Below the pieces are notes generated by a model that saw only the letters and a list, made by a program, of their open reading frames with translations, was not told the origin of the DNA and did no database searches. The position numbers and the translations under genes were made by a program. Below, in pieces: positions 42,771 to 50,885 of a DNA stretch of 50,885 bases. The stretch's first letter is position 1, and every line of letters starts with the position of its first letter. Origin of the DNA: Bacteroidota bacterium (GTDB taxonomy: Bacteria > Bacteroidota > Ignavibacteria > Palsa-1295); contig JAUZOQ010000012.1 in NCBI GenBank assembly GCA_030706385.1, forward strand, positions 1 to 50,885, written 5' to 3'.

Positions 42771-45700
42771 CTATCTTATCTTGAGGAATGTCTGAGATGC
42801 CGAATTCTCGCCGGCCCGAATCCGGATCACGAATACCCCGGCTCCGAATGAGTGTGTATTGAGATTAATCTTGTTTAATCCCGATTCGAGAATCTTATCC
42901 GCTGCAAATATTCTTGCTCCTAAAGCGTCAAGAATTTCGATTTTGGCTGTTGCTACTTCCGGAGATTGGAGTGCAATTTCGAATTCTTCTTGCACGGGAT
43001 TTGGGCGAATCGAGAATCCCATCACTTGCCCGTGCATTGATTTCCGTATCAATCGATCGTCACAACTATTCAAATACGTAAACTCAATGCCTGAAGAAAG
43101 CGGATAGGCAACACAACCCGTAAATTTCGGTTCATCTGCATTGAGTACGATCGAGTTGAGCGAGAATGGAGTGATCGTATCTTTTGTCAGGTACACTTCG
43201 AACTCTAGCTCAGCTATAGAACTATCGGCATCGGCAGCAATGAGCGGAAAGCCGGAAATGGTGAAATTCTTTCCATCCGAAGAAGTGATCGAATTTAATC
43301 CGGAGGATTTATTCTGTAAATAACCGAGAAGATCGGAGTCATAACCGGCGGCAATATGAAGAGTTCGAACATCGGTCAGTTCATTCGGAAGAGCTTTTAG
43401 TCTTACTTTCCATACGCTCTGAGCAGTGAGTGAAGCTTTATCCGCATCGAGCCAGATGTGAACCGGATGAGGGAAAAGATAGCTGTGGGTGAGTGTGATC
43501 GGAGCAACTGCATTATCGGCATTTGAAATAAAATGCAGTGATGCAGTATTCACACCGGTACCCCCGCTCGTATCAAGTAAGGTAAAAACCATGATAGATC
43601 TTTCCTCGTAAGGCGGAATTACGATTGGGAATATTCCGCTTTGCACAGCGAACCCTCTACCTGTGATCCACGTGCCGAATATTGTAATGCTATCGCAACA
43701 GTGGTTGGTCAGTTTTACGGCTGTGTCTCTGTATTCACAGGTTAGATGCGTGCCGAGATCCATTATGTCACTCGGGCCAGAGCTAAGAATTCGCACCGGT
43801 CGTGCAATTGAGGCTGTAAGAGGTATGGTAGTCTTAGATCCATCGGCGAGGGTGATCGTGACCACAGCCTGTTTGCTTCCTCCCGAAAGAGGATTGAGGG
43901 CGACATCAAGCACGATCGAATCTCCTGCTGCGATATTCCTTTTGCCGTTCTCCGAAAGTGAAAAATCCGGATCGCCGGAAAGAACTATGGAGTTGAGAGG
44001 AAGAGAATCGCAACCGACACTATAGAACACGAAATGGCTTTTTGCACTATCGCATAAATGCACGGTATCGAAATCCAGACTCTTTGCCGAAAGCGCGAAT
44101 GCTGAAGGTCCGTGAGTTGCAAAACCGTTTAATGTGATCGCCGTATCAAAATGCTCATCGCCATACGGTAGCGAAAAGACTAAGTGCGCTTTCGCAGTCA
44201 CTTGCGAGCTGCCTCTCTGTGAAGGTGAGAAATGCACATGCAGTAACACCGAATCGCCCGGATCGAGGATGACGGGAAGCCTGACCGGAAGAAGTCGATA
44301 GGGAGGAGGGAATCTCAAAGAATCCAGCCGTATTTCTCTGCAGCTTAGGTTGCGAAAATATATTGTTCCGTCAGAACTATCGCAGATCGGCGATTGAAAA
44401 GAACTCATATTCATGATAAGGATCTTCGGATCGGGCAGAACAACTGCAGAGATCGGAATTGTATCGCTGCCGATACTCGTCTCGATGATCAAATTCCCAT
44501 TCTTAATGCCCGGAGTTATCGGACGGAAGTTAATAACGATCGTCTTCGTCGGTGTGCCGCGCCCGAGTGTTATCTGACTCGACGCTGCAAAGCTAAAGTC
44601 GTACTTCGTCATCTGATCCGCTTCGAAGTGGATGTAGCCGACTTTCAATCCTCTGCAACTCAGGTTCGATAGATGGATCGTTTCTTTGCCGCCGGCAAAG
44701 CATAAGGTATTTGCTGCAAATCGAATTGTATCCGTTTTGTCAATTGTCAGAGTAGCCGGATTGGCAGATACGACAATAACCAAGGGCAGTGTCGTATCGG
44801 AGCCAGACCAATCGGAAGCAGCAAGATGGAAGTGCAAACCGAGATTATAGGTCCCTGCAGCAGTTGGAAAGAAGGTAATCGAAGCAGGCGCAGAGATCCC
44901 CGTACGCACAATACTATTAGGGCTATAGGAGAGCCTATATGCCGCTGGCGGCAAGCTATCAATCTGAAGGGATTGAAAACGAATGAAGTCGCAGGCTGAA
45001 AAACCAAGACTCAGAGAAATTTTCGCAGAGTCGCATTCGCTGAGAAAAAGCGTATCGGGAAAGGGCCGGCTAATCTTTGTATCTAATAGTATCGGCCGCA
45101 GAAGAGATGAATCAATGAATCGAAGAAGCGGATCTCCGAACTTATACGTCATTGCATGGCATATGGCGCCGCGAGATGTTACTCCGCATAGCGGTGCATC
45201 GTCTCTTCCAACCGGGCCTCCGATAGCCTGCCATGTTGTTCCCAGATCGGTCGAGCGAAGTATTCCACCTTTGCCGGTCGTATCGGTTGCCATTGTTTGA
45301 GCGAATATGACGCAGCCATCACCGCCAAATCCGTCCGATAGATATTCCGATAGTACCGGTCCATAGGCATTTTGCCAGGTGGCGCCTCCATCAAAGGAGC
45401 GCTGGATCGCATCGCTTCCATCGCCACCGGAGCGAAAATATGTTCTGCTAAATGGAACCGCATATCCGAAATCCGATTCGACTCCGACTTCGCCATTTCG
45501 CCAGGACTTCCCATAGTTCGTCGTGTAAAGAGTCGGATCCTCATTCCTGTTTCCGATGGCGAAACTTCCACCCCATATTGCAATTCCGTTATCAAGATTT
45601 CCTACGATGCTTTCGCCGTCACGGAAATTCTTATCGATCGTATCCCACGTCTTCGCATGATCGTAACTTACTCTCCCGCTTGCATCGTAGAAAATATTAT

Positions 45701-46058
45701 CTTTGATGTAGAGATTTCCGCTTGATGCTGGTTCCGGCAGCAATCTCCAATTTATTCCGCTATCCTGACTCTCCCATGCACCGGCGAAGAAAATATTGGC
45801 AGGAGTATAAAAATAGAATTGGGACTTTCCGACATTCCCAACAAAACTTAGATGTGTCCATGTTTTTCCGCCGTCAGTCGTGCGATAGGTCGATCCCGGT
45901 ACGCTGACAAATCCATAGTCGGCATTCAGGAAGGAAGCTCCGATAGGAGGACTGCCATTTATTTTGGTGACAAAGGGTTTCCACTTCCCTTGCGCGAAAA
46001 GGCTGGGAATAGAGATCCAAGAATAAAGTATTACGGCAACAATGGTACGAACACGCAT
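42771..46058 (-). CDS. Large T9SS-secreted protein with YCF48-like propeller and five Cys-paired Ig-like repeats
   Basis: A 1095-residue secreted protein. After the signal peptide (MRVRTIVAVILYSWISIPSLFAQ) residues 25-320 form a YCF48/BNR-type propeller (TYRTTDGGKTWTHL, IQRSFDGGATWQNA, ILRSTDLGTTWQAI). Residues 325-860 hold five Ig-like repeats of about 107 residues, like the choice-of-anchor D/ASH group. Each repeat carries a Cys pair about 14 residues apart: 342/356, 453/468, 559/573, 669/683 and 774/788. Residues about 865-985 resemble a cohesin-like beta-sandwich. The C terminus (1015-1095) is a T9SS type A sorting domain (GFSIRPNPVQEEFEI, then GAGVFVIRI). No enzyme motif is seen; it is probably an adhesin or surface scaffold. 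Confidence 0.82.
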   Translation of the reverse strand: MRVRTIVAVILYSWISIPSLFAQGKWKPFVTKINGSPPIGASFLNADYGFVSVPGSTYRTTDGGKTWTHLSFVGNVGKSQFYFYTPANIFFAGAWESQDSGINWRLLPEPASSGNLYIKDNIFYDASGRVSYDHAKTWDTIDKNFRDGESIVGNLDNGIAIWGGSFAIGNRNEDPTLYTTNYGKSWRNGEVGVESDFGYAVPFSRTYFRSGGDGSDAIQRSFDGGATWQNAYGPVLSEYLSDGFGGDGCVIFAQTMATDTTGKGGILRSTDLGTTWQAIGGPVGRDDAPLCGVTSRGAICHAMTYKFGDPLLRFIDSSLLRPILLDTKISRPFPDTLFLSECDSAKISLSLGFSACDFIRFQSLQIDSLPPAAYRLSYSPNSIVRTGISAPASITFFPTAAGTYNLGLHFHLAASDWSGSDTTLPLVIVVSANPATLTIDKTDTIRFAANTLCFAGGKETIHLSNLSCRGLKVGYIHFEADQMTKYDFSFAASSQITLGRGTPTKTIVINFRPITPGIKNGNLIIETSIGSDTIPISAVVLPDPKILIMNMSSFQSPICDSSDGTIYFRNLSCREIRLDSLRFPPPYRLLPVRLPVILDPGDSVLLHVHFSPSQRGSSQVTAKAHLVFSLPYGDEHFDTAITLNGFATHGPSAFALSAKSLDFDTVHLCDSAKSHFVFYSVGCDSLPLNSIVLSGDPDFSLSENGKRNIAAGDSIVLDVALNPLSGGSKQAVVTITLADGSKTTIPLTASIARPVRILSSGPSDIMDLGTHLTCEYRDTAVKLTNHCCDSITIFGTWITGRGFAVQSGIFPIVIPPYEERSIMVFTLLDTSGGTGVNTASLHFISNADNAVAPITLTHSYLFPHPVHIWLDADKASLTAQSVWKVRLKALPNELTDVRTLHIAAGYDSDLLGYLQNKSSGLNSITSSDGKNFTISGFPLIAADADSSIAELEFEVYLTKDTITPFSLNSIVLNADEPKFTGCVAYPLSSGIEFTYLNSCDDRLIRKSMHGQVMGFSIRPNPVQEEFEIALQSPEVATAKIEILDALGARIFAADKILESGLNKINLNTHSFGAGVFVIRIRAGENSASQTFLKIR

Positions 46059-46430
46059 GTATCCTGTATTACGGCGGAGATATAAACGGCTTCCGACGGA
46101 TAATTATTACAGCTTTTTGGGGAGGAAAGTGGGGGCAAAACCTACCTAACCTTCATAAATACTTGAGATACGGTGTGCGAGGACGTGATAATTCGGAGGA
46201 GATAAATTTCTTTTATCATGAATGTGCTGTTATTTGTATGAAGTTACCAGTTCATGTGTCTGGATTGCAATCTGGGGTGGAGTCTAAGGTTACCATGCTC
46301 TTGCGTGATATCAAGCAAGTAGTCGATCCTGAGTGAGATGTCCAACTATTTCTCTGTCACTTAACCCGGCAAAACTGCGTTATAAGTCGTTCACCACCAT
46401 ATTATTCATTATCCATATTTGTGAACCCCC
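46059..46430. other. Intergenic region upstream of the methyltransferase gene
   Basis: About 372 bp between divergent genes. The only candidate signal is CATATTTG at 46410-46417, one base off the TAnnTTTG consensus, 14 bp before the methyltransferase ATG. No gene, terminator or repeat was found. Confidence 0.55.
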
Positions 46431-47639
46431 ATGACGACTGAAGAGATACGTTCGAAAAAACTCACCGACCTCGTAATTGTAAGAGATCCGAAAGTAGCAT
46501 CGCAATATAAAAACGGCGTAAAAGTACCCATAACGACCTTCATTGAAGATTATATGAATGGCCGGGTCGATATAACCTGCGACGTTCAACAGCTTCTGCA
46601 AAACCGCACTCTGTTCTTTAATTATCGTTATGTTGGGCACCACCTGAAATTCCTATTTAGCCAATTCATTCCACAAGTTGTTATTCACTCGAAGAAGCAG
46701 GATGAACGCGTGATTCGCGATCATTATGACCGCGGAAATGATTTCTTCGGTGCATTCTTGGGAGATAGAATGATCTACACCTCTGCCTTCTTTAAGACGG
46801 GCAAGGAAGATCTCGAGACAGCGCAGGACAACAAGTTAAATCTTGTCTGCCAAAAGCTCCAGCTCAAAAAAGGCGAGCGCCTTCTCGATATCGGATGCGG
46901 ATGGGGTACACTTGCTGCACATTCGGCAAAATATTACGGCACCGATTCGACAGGTATTACGATCGCCCAGGCAGGAGCAGATTATGCTAATGCTCAGATC
47001 GAACGTTGGGGCGTAAAGGATCATGCGCGCGTAAACCGTATGGATTACCGATCGATCCCGCCTGATAAGTACGACAAGATCTCTTGCCTGGAAATGGCAG
47101 AGCACGTCGGAATCAAGAACTTCCAGAAATTCATGAGGCAGATCGCCGGTCTTCTTAAGGATGACGGTTTGTTCTATCTTCAGATCGCTGGTCTACGTGC
47201 GGGTTACCATCAGGAGTCTCTCATCTGGGGTGGGTTCATGGGCCAATATATTTTCCCGGGTGCTGACGCAAGCATGCCGCTTTCTTTCGTCGTCAAACGT
47301 CTCGAAGGCGCCGGATTCGAAATTCATAGTGTCGAAAACATTGGCATTCATTACTCGCAGACGATACAGCTTTGGTATTATAACTGGCAATCTCACAAGG
47401 AAGCAGTTCTCAAAGCATACGGCGAATGGTGGTTCAGATGCTGGGAAATTTTCCTCGGCTGGTCGGTCGATATCGCCAAGCAGGGCAATTCGACATGTTT
47501 CCAGATCGTTTGCAATAAGAACAAAGATGAGTTCGATCGTCGCCGCTGGTTTGGCGGAGTCAATCTCGGCGAGCGCGACCTACATACAAATGGGCAAAAA
47601 TATGGTGGTGCACCTATCTTGGAGAAGGCCCACCTATAA
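46431..47639 (+). CDS. SAM-dependent methyltransferase, cyclopropane synthase superfamily, sphingolipid C9-methyltransferase-like
   Basis: A 402-residue enzyme of the cyclopropane-fatty-acyl-phospholipid synthase/mycolic acid cyclopropane synthase superfamily, which adds a carbon from S-adenosylmethionine to a lipid. Residues 1-90 are a soluble N-terminal domain. The catalytic part has DHYDRGNDFF, MIYTSAFF, the SAM-binding LLDIGCGWGT (residues 151-160), MDYRSIP, and CLEMAEHVG (Glu224, His225). It then carries FYLQIAGLR, FPGADAS, and a C-terminal IGIHYSQTIQLWYYNW. The cysteine of E. coli Cfa that helps bind bicarbonate (YSC) is replaced by Ser118 (YTS). From memory these motifs match fungal sphingolipid C9-methyltransferases better than bacterial Cfa. 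No N-terminal membrane helices are present, unlike the fungal enzymes. A strong terminator follows. Confidence 0.85.
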   Translation: MTTEEIRSKKLTDLVIVRDPKVASQYKNGVKVPITTFIEDYMNGRVDITCDVQQLLQNRTLFFNYRYVGHHLKFLFSQFIPQVVIHSKKQDERVIRDHYDRGNDFFGAFLGDRMIYTSAFFKTGKEDLETAQDNKLNLVCQKLQLKKGERLLDIGCGWGTLAAHSAKYYGTDSTGITIAQAGADYANAQIERWGVKDHARVNRMDYRSIPPDKYDKISCLEMAEHVGIKNFQKFMRQIAGLLKDDGLFYLQIAGLRAGYHQESLIWGGFMGQYIFPGADASMPLSFVVKRLEGAGFEIHSVENIGIHYSQTIQLWYYNWQSHKEAVLKAYGEWWFRCWEIFLGWSVDIAKQGNSTCFQIVCNKNKDEFDRRRWFGGVNLGERDLHTNGQKYGGAPILEKAHL

Positions 47640-47663
47640 ATAGTTAAGTATTAATAATAAGAG

Positions 47664-47695
47664 AGGCGCGATCCGAAAGGAATTGCGCCTTTTTT
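47664..47695 (+). terminator. Rho-independent terminator after the methyltransferase gene
   Basis: A stem with AGGCGC/GCGCCT at its base, extended past a bulge, is followed by six T residues (47690-47695), 25 bp after the methyltransferase stop. The T run is directly followed by the next gene's promoter element. Confidence 0.88.
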
Positions 47696-47698
47696 ATG

Positions 47699-47706
47699 TA
47701 TCTTTG
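47699..47706 (+). promoter_or_regulatory. TAnnTTTG -7 promoter element for the YCF48 lipoprotein gene
   Basis: TATCTTTG, continuing as GCACCG, matches the Bacteroidota -7 consensus perfectly and lies 37 bp upstream of the ATG at 47744. The -33 position would fall inside the preceding terminator stem; no TTTG is seen there. Confidence 0.6.
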
Positions 47707-47743
47707 CACCGAAAATAGTTTTCACCCTTACATAACGAACCTC

Positions 47744-48976
47744 ATGTCACGGAAACTTGGACCTTCTTTTATTCTCCTTTTCTTTGTTATTTTGATCGCC
47801 GGTTGCAGCAAGACGGTAACAGAACCCAATAATGGAGCGCCTGCTCGCGGAGTGTTATCCGGAGTGATCCTCGATGGCGCCAGTGGCGATCCACTACCGG
47901 GCGCGACAATTACTTCGGAAGGACGAACTGCGATCACAAATTCCTCAGGAACGTTTGAGATCGATAGTCTCCTCACAGGCAAAGATGCGATTACTATTTC
48001 GAAGCTCGGCTACGATGGAATTACCGATACCGTGATTATTATTACCGATCATCTCACTCAATATACCGGCAGTATTTTCCCATCATCTCAAGGATTGATC
48101 GGAAGCTGGGAACAGGTAACAAGCGGGACTTTAGAAAATCTATCGAGTGCATGCTACGCAACGAAGACTACGATCTATGCCTGCGGCTTCGACGGAACAT
48201 TGCTTCGCAGTTCAGATGCTGGGCAGAGCTGGTCTCTTATCCCAACTCCTACACAAGAGAATCTCTACTGTGTACATTTTAGCGATGCAAATAAGGGTGT
48301 TATTATGGGTAATAACGGAGCGATCTACACGACTGCAGATGCGGGTAAGACGTGGTCTGCTTCTCCTGACGGGAATGGATATGCGTTCAGAAACGTGTCC
48401 TTCGTCGATGCATTGCATGGATATGCTGTCGGAGGCGTCAGTAGCTTTTCTTGTGCCATCGTGAAGACGACCGATGGCGGGGCCACATGGTCGGATGAAT
48501 CCAGTAATCTTCTTGCAGGTCCGCTTTATGGAGTACACTTTACGAGTTCGACAACCGGTTTCGTAGGTACGTATGATGGCTACGTTTTTAAGACGACCGA
48601 TGGCGGTACAACATGGAATAAAGTCTACGCAAGCAATGCTTGGGTCCGTTCGATTTTCTTCACTGCTCCGAGCCTCGGGACATTTGTCGGAACCGTTGGT
48701 ACCATCCAACACACGAATGATGGCGGATTAACATGGAGCGAGCAAGGTCAGATCAGGAACATTTCACTCAATAGTGTGGCCTATTCGGATTTCAAGCACG
48801 GTCTTACCGCAGGGGAAAGCGGATCGATCTATCTCACCAGAGATGGCGGTGCGAATTGGTTAGACCAAACCGTCACAGGTTTAAACCTATCGCTTCTTGG
48901 TGTTGCTCTCGCCGACTCAACACATGGTGTTATCGTCGGAGAGAATGGAACGATCCTGAAACCCATAATTAAATGA
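47744..48976 (+). CDS. YCF48-like beta-propeller lipoprotein with carboxypeptidase-regulatory-like domain
   Basis: A 410-residue lipoprotein. The signal ends in lipobox LIAGC (MSRKLGPSFILLFFVILIAGC, Cys21). Residues about 35-110 form a carboxypeptidase-regulatory-like domain (GVLSGVILDGASGDPLPGAT, SGTFEIDSLLTG). The rest is a propeller of YCF48/BNR type with repeats such as LLRSSDAGQSWSLI, IYTTADAGKTWSAS, IVKTTDGGATWSDE, VFKTTDGGTTWNKV and IYLTRDGGANWLDQ, alternating with VHFSDANKGVIMGNNG-type turns. The ATG at 47744 is used because the earlier in-frame ATG at 47696 lies in the terminator and precedes the promoter element. It may serve as an outer-membrane assembly or binding factor; this is not established. 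It converges with the TonB-like gene. Confidence 0.85.
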   Translation: MSRKLGPSFILLFFVILIAGCSKTVTEPNNGAPARGVLSGVILDGASGDPLPGATITSEGRTAITNSSGTFEIDSLLTGKDAITISKLGYDGITDTVIIITDHLTQYTGSIFPSSQGLIGSWEQVTSGTLENLSSACYATKTTIYACGFDGTLLRSSDAGQSWSLIPTPTQENLYCVHFSDANKGVIMGNNGAIYTTADAGKTWSASPDGNGYAFRNVSFVDALHGYAVGGVSSFSCAIVKTTDGGATWSDESSNLLAGPLYGVHFTSSTTGFVGTYDGYVFKTTDGGTTWNKVYASNAWVRSIFFTAPSLGTFVGTVGTIQHTNDGGLTWSEQGQIRNISLNSVAYSDFKHGLTAGESGSIYLTRDGGANWLDQTVTGLNLSLLGVALADSTHGVIVGENGTILKPIIK

Positions 48977-48998
48977 GGAAGGTCGCTCTCTTACCGTC

Positions 48999-50669
48999 TT
49001 AGTTCAACCGGAAACTCACCGATTGAGTATACCAAATCCGCACAGGAGTGGTATTCTGAAGTGCCGGTTTAAAATGCACTTTCGAAATAGCGTCAAGTAC
49101 AGCTTGGTTGAAAATGAGATTGTCGGATTTAACGATATCGACTTTTTCGACCTTGCCGGTCTTTCCGATCAGAACTTCAAAAGTTACCTTGCCTTCAAGC
49201 CCGGCCTTCTTCGCTTCTTCGGGATAGACGATTAGGGATTGGATATTTTCAATTGGTTCTGGCTCTTTCGTCACTTCAATGAATTCATCCCGAGCAGGTT
49301 CAGCTTCTTCGACCGGTGCAGCAGGAGCCGGAGCAGGTACAACCTCCGTCGTCATAGCCATCATTGTATCGGCTGAGCCTGATCCCGAAGAGTGAGGAGT
49401 AAAATAGCGATATTGAAGCTTTTCAGGATGACTTTCATTGTATATTTCTGCCTGATCGTCATAGACCATTTGCGCCATGCGTACGTCGCTTCCCAGCGTC
49501 ATGAGTTTAATAACATCTTCTTTGGTCTTGACTTTGGAATGTCCTTGAATGATCCCAGAGATCTTCCCGAGCGCATCATCAAGTTCTTGTTGGCTTTTCA
49601 TGTGATTCGAAAGGGCAACGGAATCCTTCAGCATTTCCGATGTCAGCGACACGGATTGCGCCTTAGCAACGGCTTTCAGCACCGATTCAAGAGCCTCGCG
49701 ATCTGAAAAGTGACCTTTAAGTCTTGCTACCAGTTTTGTCGCATAATCCTCCCTGGCACGGTACGCTTTTTGCAATTTTTCGATCTGAGTTCTGAAGCCG
49801 TTCTCTTCGTCAGCCAGGCGTTGTTTCTTTAATGCGCGAAGAGCAGGAACAGATTCTTCGATCCTTTCTCCCGTCGCCTTTATTGCCGCCTTAATATCTG
49901 AGTCTTGACCGACTTTCTCGATCAATGCTTCGGCGCGAAGAGGATTGTAGCCATGTGCCAAGAAAAGATCGTGGAGAGTGCCAGTAAAAGCGCCCACGTA
50001 AACACTTTCGTTCATTATCGACGCCATGAACTTCGCACTATCCTGTGGTAGCTGCTGCAGGCGGGCCGAAAGGCGGTCCCCGAAGGAATTAATGATAGCA
50101 AACATTTCCGGCCGTTGCATAGCAAGCGGATCTTTCAACTTTTCATACTCGGCCGTTAGCTTGCTGTTATACATTGTAAAGGCAAATAATCCGCCGGGAT
50201 TCTTTCCTGTAGCTTTGATAGCTTCAGACAAATTTTCCTGGCTATTGCTCGCGCCAAAACCATGTACTTCGGCAGATAGGACCATTTCTCCTCTGTCCGT
50301 AATCAAAAAGTACCCCACTTCGACGGTCGAGTCGCCTTTCCTTTGTATCAAAAAGAGTCTGCCTTTTGCTTGAGCAGAATCAAAGATAACTTTCAGCAAT
50401 GGCATCCTATTTTCATTTGCGTCGCGAGTTTCGCTGCGTGTTTCTTCTTTACTTCCCGAAGTACCGGTATTCGGTGAAGGAACTGAGAGGAATTGCGGCA
50501 TGCCCGCGCCGGATCCATGGACGGGGGAGGCAATAATTTCGTGTTCGGTGATCGTAATTCGGATCATCGATCCCATCAATGCCGTAGTCCAGGTATCGTA
50601 AAGCTTTGGTGTTTGTGCGAAAGAAGTTGCAGCCCCAAAGAGCACACAAAAGAGAATAATGCGTTTCAT
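48999..50669 (-). CDS. Exported protein with C-terminal TonB domain
   Basis: A 556-residue exported protein. A signal peptide (MKRIILFCVLFGAATSFAQ) leads to a long N-terminal region of unknown fold. A coiled-coil-like stretch follows at about residues 275-340 (LRALKKQRLADEENGFRTQIEK, LQKAYRAREDYATKLVARLK). A Pro/Glu-rich linker (PAPAPAAPVEEAEPARDEF) ends in a TonB C-terminal domain (residues about 475-556: VYPEEAKKAGLEGKVTFEVL, VDIVKSDNLIFNQAVLDAI, VHFKPALQNTTPVRIWYTQSV). Unlike classic TonB there is no N-terminal membrane anchor, only a cleavable signal, so the protein should be periplasmic or outer-membrane associated and probably not an energy transducer. A tandem paralogue starts just upstream. 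Confidence 0.82.
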   Translation of the reverse strand: MKRIILFCVLFGAATSFAQTPKLYDTWTTALMGSMIRITITEHEIIASPVHGSGAGMPQFLSVPSPNTGTSGSKEETRSETRDANENRMPLLKVIFDSAQAKGRLFLIQRKGDSTVEVGYFLITDRGEMVLSAEVHGFGASNSQENLSEAIKATGKNPGGLFAFTMYNSKLTAEYEKLKDPLAMQRPEMFAIINSFGDRLSARLQQLPQDSAKFMASIMNESVYVGAFTGTLHDLFLAHGYNPLRAEALIEKVGQDSDIKAAIKATGERIEESVPALRALKKQRLADEENGFRTQIEKLQKAYRAREDYATKLVARLKGHFSDREALESVLKAVAKAQSVSLTSEMLKDSVALSNHMKSQQELDDALGKISGIIQGHSKVKTKEDVIKLMTLGSDVRMAQMVYDDQAEIYNESHPEKLQYRYFTPHSSGSGSADTMMAMTTEVVPAPAPAAPVEEAEPARDEFIEVTKEPEPIENIQSLIVYPEEAKKAGLEGKVTFEVLIGKTGKVEKVDIVKSDNLIFNQAVLDAISKVHFKPALQNTTPVRIWYTQSVSFRLN

Positions 50670-50691
50670 GTTTTTGTAGTTATAGAGTGGC

Positions 50692-50885
50692 TTAGCGTTT
50701 ACCGGAGTTGCTATCGGATGAATTCAGTTTGAACGATACGCTTTGCGTATACCAGACCATCGTCGGCTTGCCATGAAGCTTCGCCGGAGTAAAATGAACT
50801 TTCATAATTGCGTCGATCACGGGCTGACGGAAGATATCGTTATCGGCTTTAGAAATATCTATTTTCTTGACGGAGCCATCTTTGC
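50692..50885 (-). CDS. TonB-domain protein, C-terminal fragment (runs off the window)
   Basis: The frame enters from the right edge and stops at 50692; only the last 64 residues are in the window. They read KDGSVKKIDISKADNDIF, RQPVIDAIMKVHFTPAKLHGK and PTMVWYTQSVSFKLN, followed by a Ser-rich tail ending in GKR. This is the same TonB C-terminal fold as the next gene, with the WYTQSVSF strand nearly identical. The stop is 23 bp before the ATG of the downstream paralogue, so the two are probably co-transcribed. The N terminus is unknown. Confidence 0.85.
   Translation of the reverse strand, partial: KDGSVKKIDISKADNDIFRQPVIDAIMKVHFTPAKLHGKPTMVWYTQSVSFKLNSSDSNSGKR

Noticed and set aside
47696-47743. 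Earlier ATG at 47696 as the start of the YCF48 lipoprotein
   Set aside because: It lies at the end of the terminator T run and before the promoter element, and would spoil the lipoprotein signal.
48212-48712. 166-codon minus-strand frame opposite the YCF48 lipoprotein
   Set aside because: Overlaps the propeller repeats, which fix the plus frame as coding.
1-50885. CRISPR array, insertion sequence, prophage or integron
   Set aside because: No regularly spaced direct repeats, transposase, integrase or phage structural genes were seen on either strand.

Overview
The window looks like a chromosomal segment from a Gram-negative bacterium of the Bacteroidota/Chlorobi superphylum, most like the Ignavibacteria/Kapabacteria side. 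This is inferred, not proven. Five large proteins end in the C-terminal sorting domain of the type IX secretion system (T9SS). Outer-membrane OmpA, carboxypeptidase-regulatory and Omp28-like modules are common. Several genes are preceded by a TAnnTTTG element, the -7 promoter motif of Bacteroidota. Shine-Dalgarno sequences are mostly absent. Base composition looks even, and I saw no insertion sequence, prophage, CRISPR array or rRNA.

Layout: 1-1712 holds the end of a radical SAM protein gene, msrA and a DinB/YfiT gene. 1720-5430 holds two tandem secreted arylsulfotransferase-like genes. 5686-7846 is a SigK-type ECF sigma factor, its RskA-type membrane anti-sigma factor and a small exported protein. 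8217-10886 is a YfhO-type polytopic membrane protein. 11141-14216 runs through a DUF4412 protein, tRNA-Val(CAC), a stand-alone HRDC protein, and a three-gene unit built around an RsbW-like ATPase. 14220-18635 has dapD, a duplicated-domain lipoprotein, an exported thioredoxin, rpe and a LacD-type aldolase. 18822-22002 has an ECF sigma factor with a basic tail, a GT-C glycosyltransferase and a DUF2461 protein. 22076-24654 has two tandem di-haem cytochrome c peroxidase lipoproteins.

24990-30820 carries a small MIase-like protein, an OmpA/beta-propeller protein, a large T9SS-secreted BNR/sortilin-like protein and a degenerate OmpA-like protein. 31070-37601 is a complete tetR-tolC-acrA-acrB efflux operon with a perfect 17-bp palindrome upstream. 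37853-39705 has a DUF3108 protein and an ECF sigma factor with a His/Trp-rich small membrane protein. 39801-46058 has an orphan exported protein, an Omp28-like T9SS cargo and a 1095-residue T9SS cargo with five Cys-paired Ig-like repeats. 46431-47639 encodes a methyltransferase of the cyclopropane synthase superfamily that looks closest to fungal sphingolipid C9-methyltransferases. The window ends with a YCF48 lipoprotein and two tandem TonB-domain proteins, the last one truncated by the window edge.

Overall this is a stretch of envelope, secretion, redox-defence and stress-regulation genes: three ECF sigma factors, at least five T9SS cargo proteins, one drug-efflux operon and several redox enzymes (MsrA, thioredoxin, two peroxidases). 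All family assignments come from reading motifs; no database search was run.
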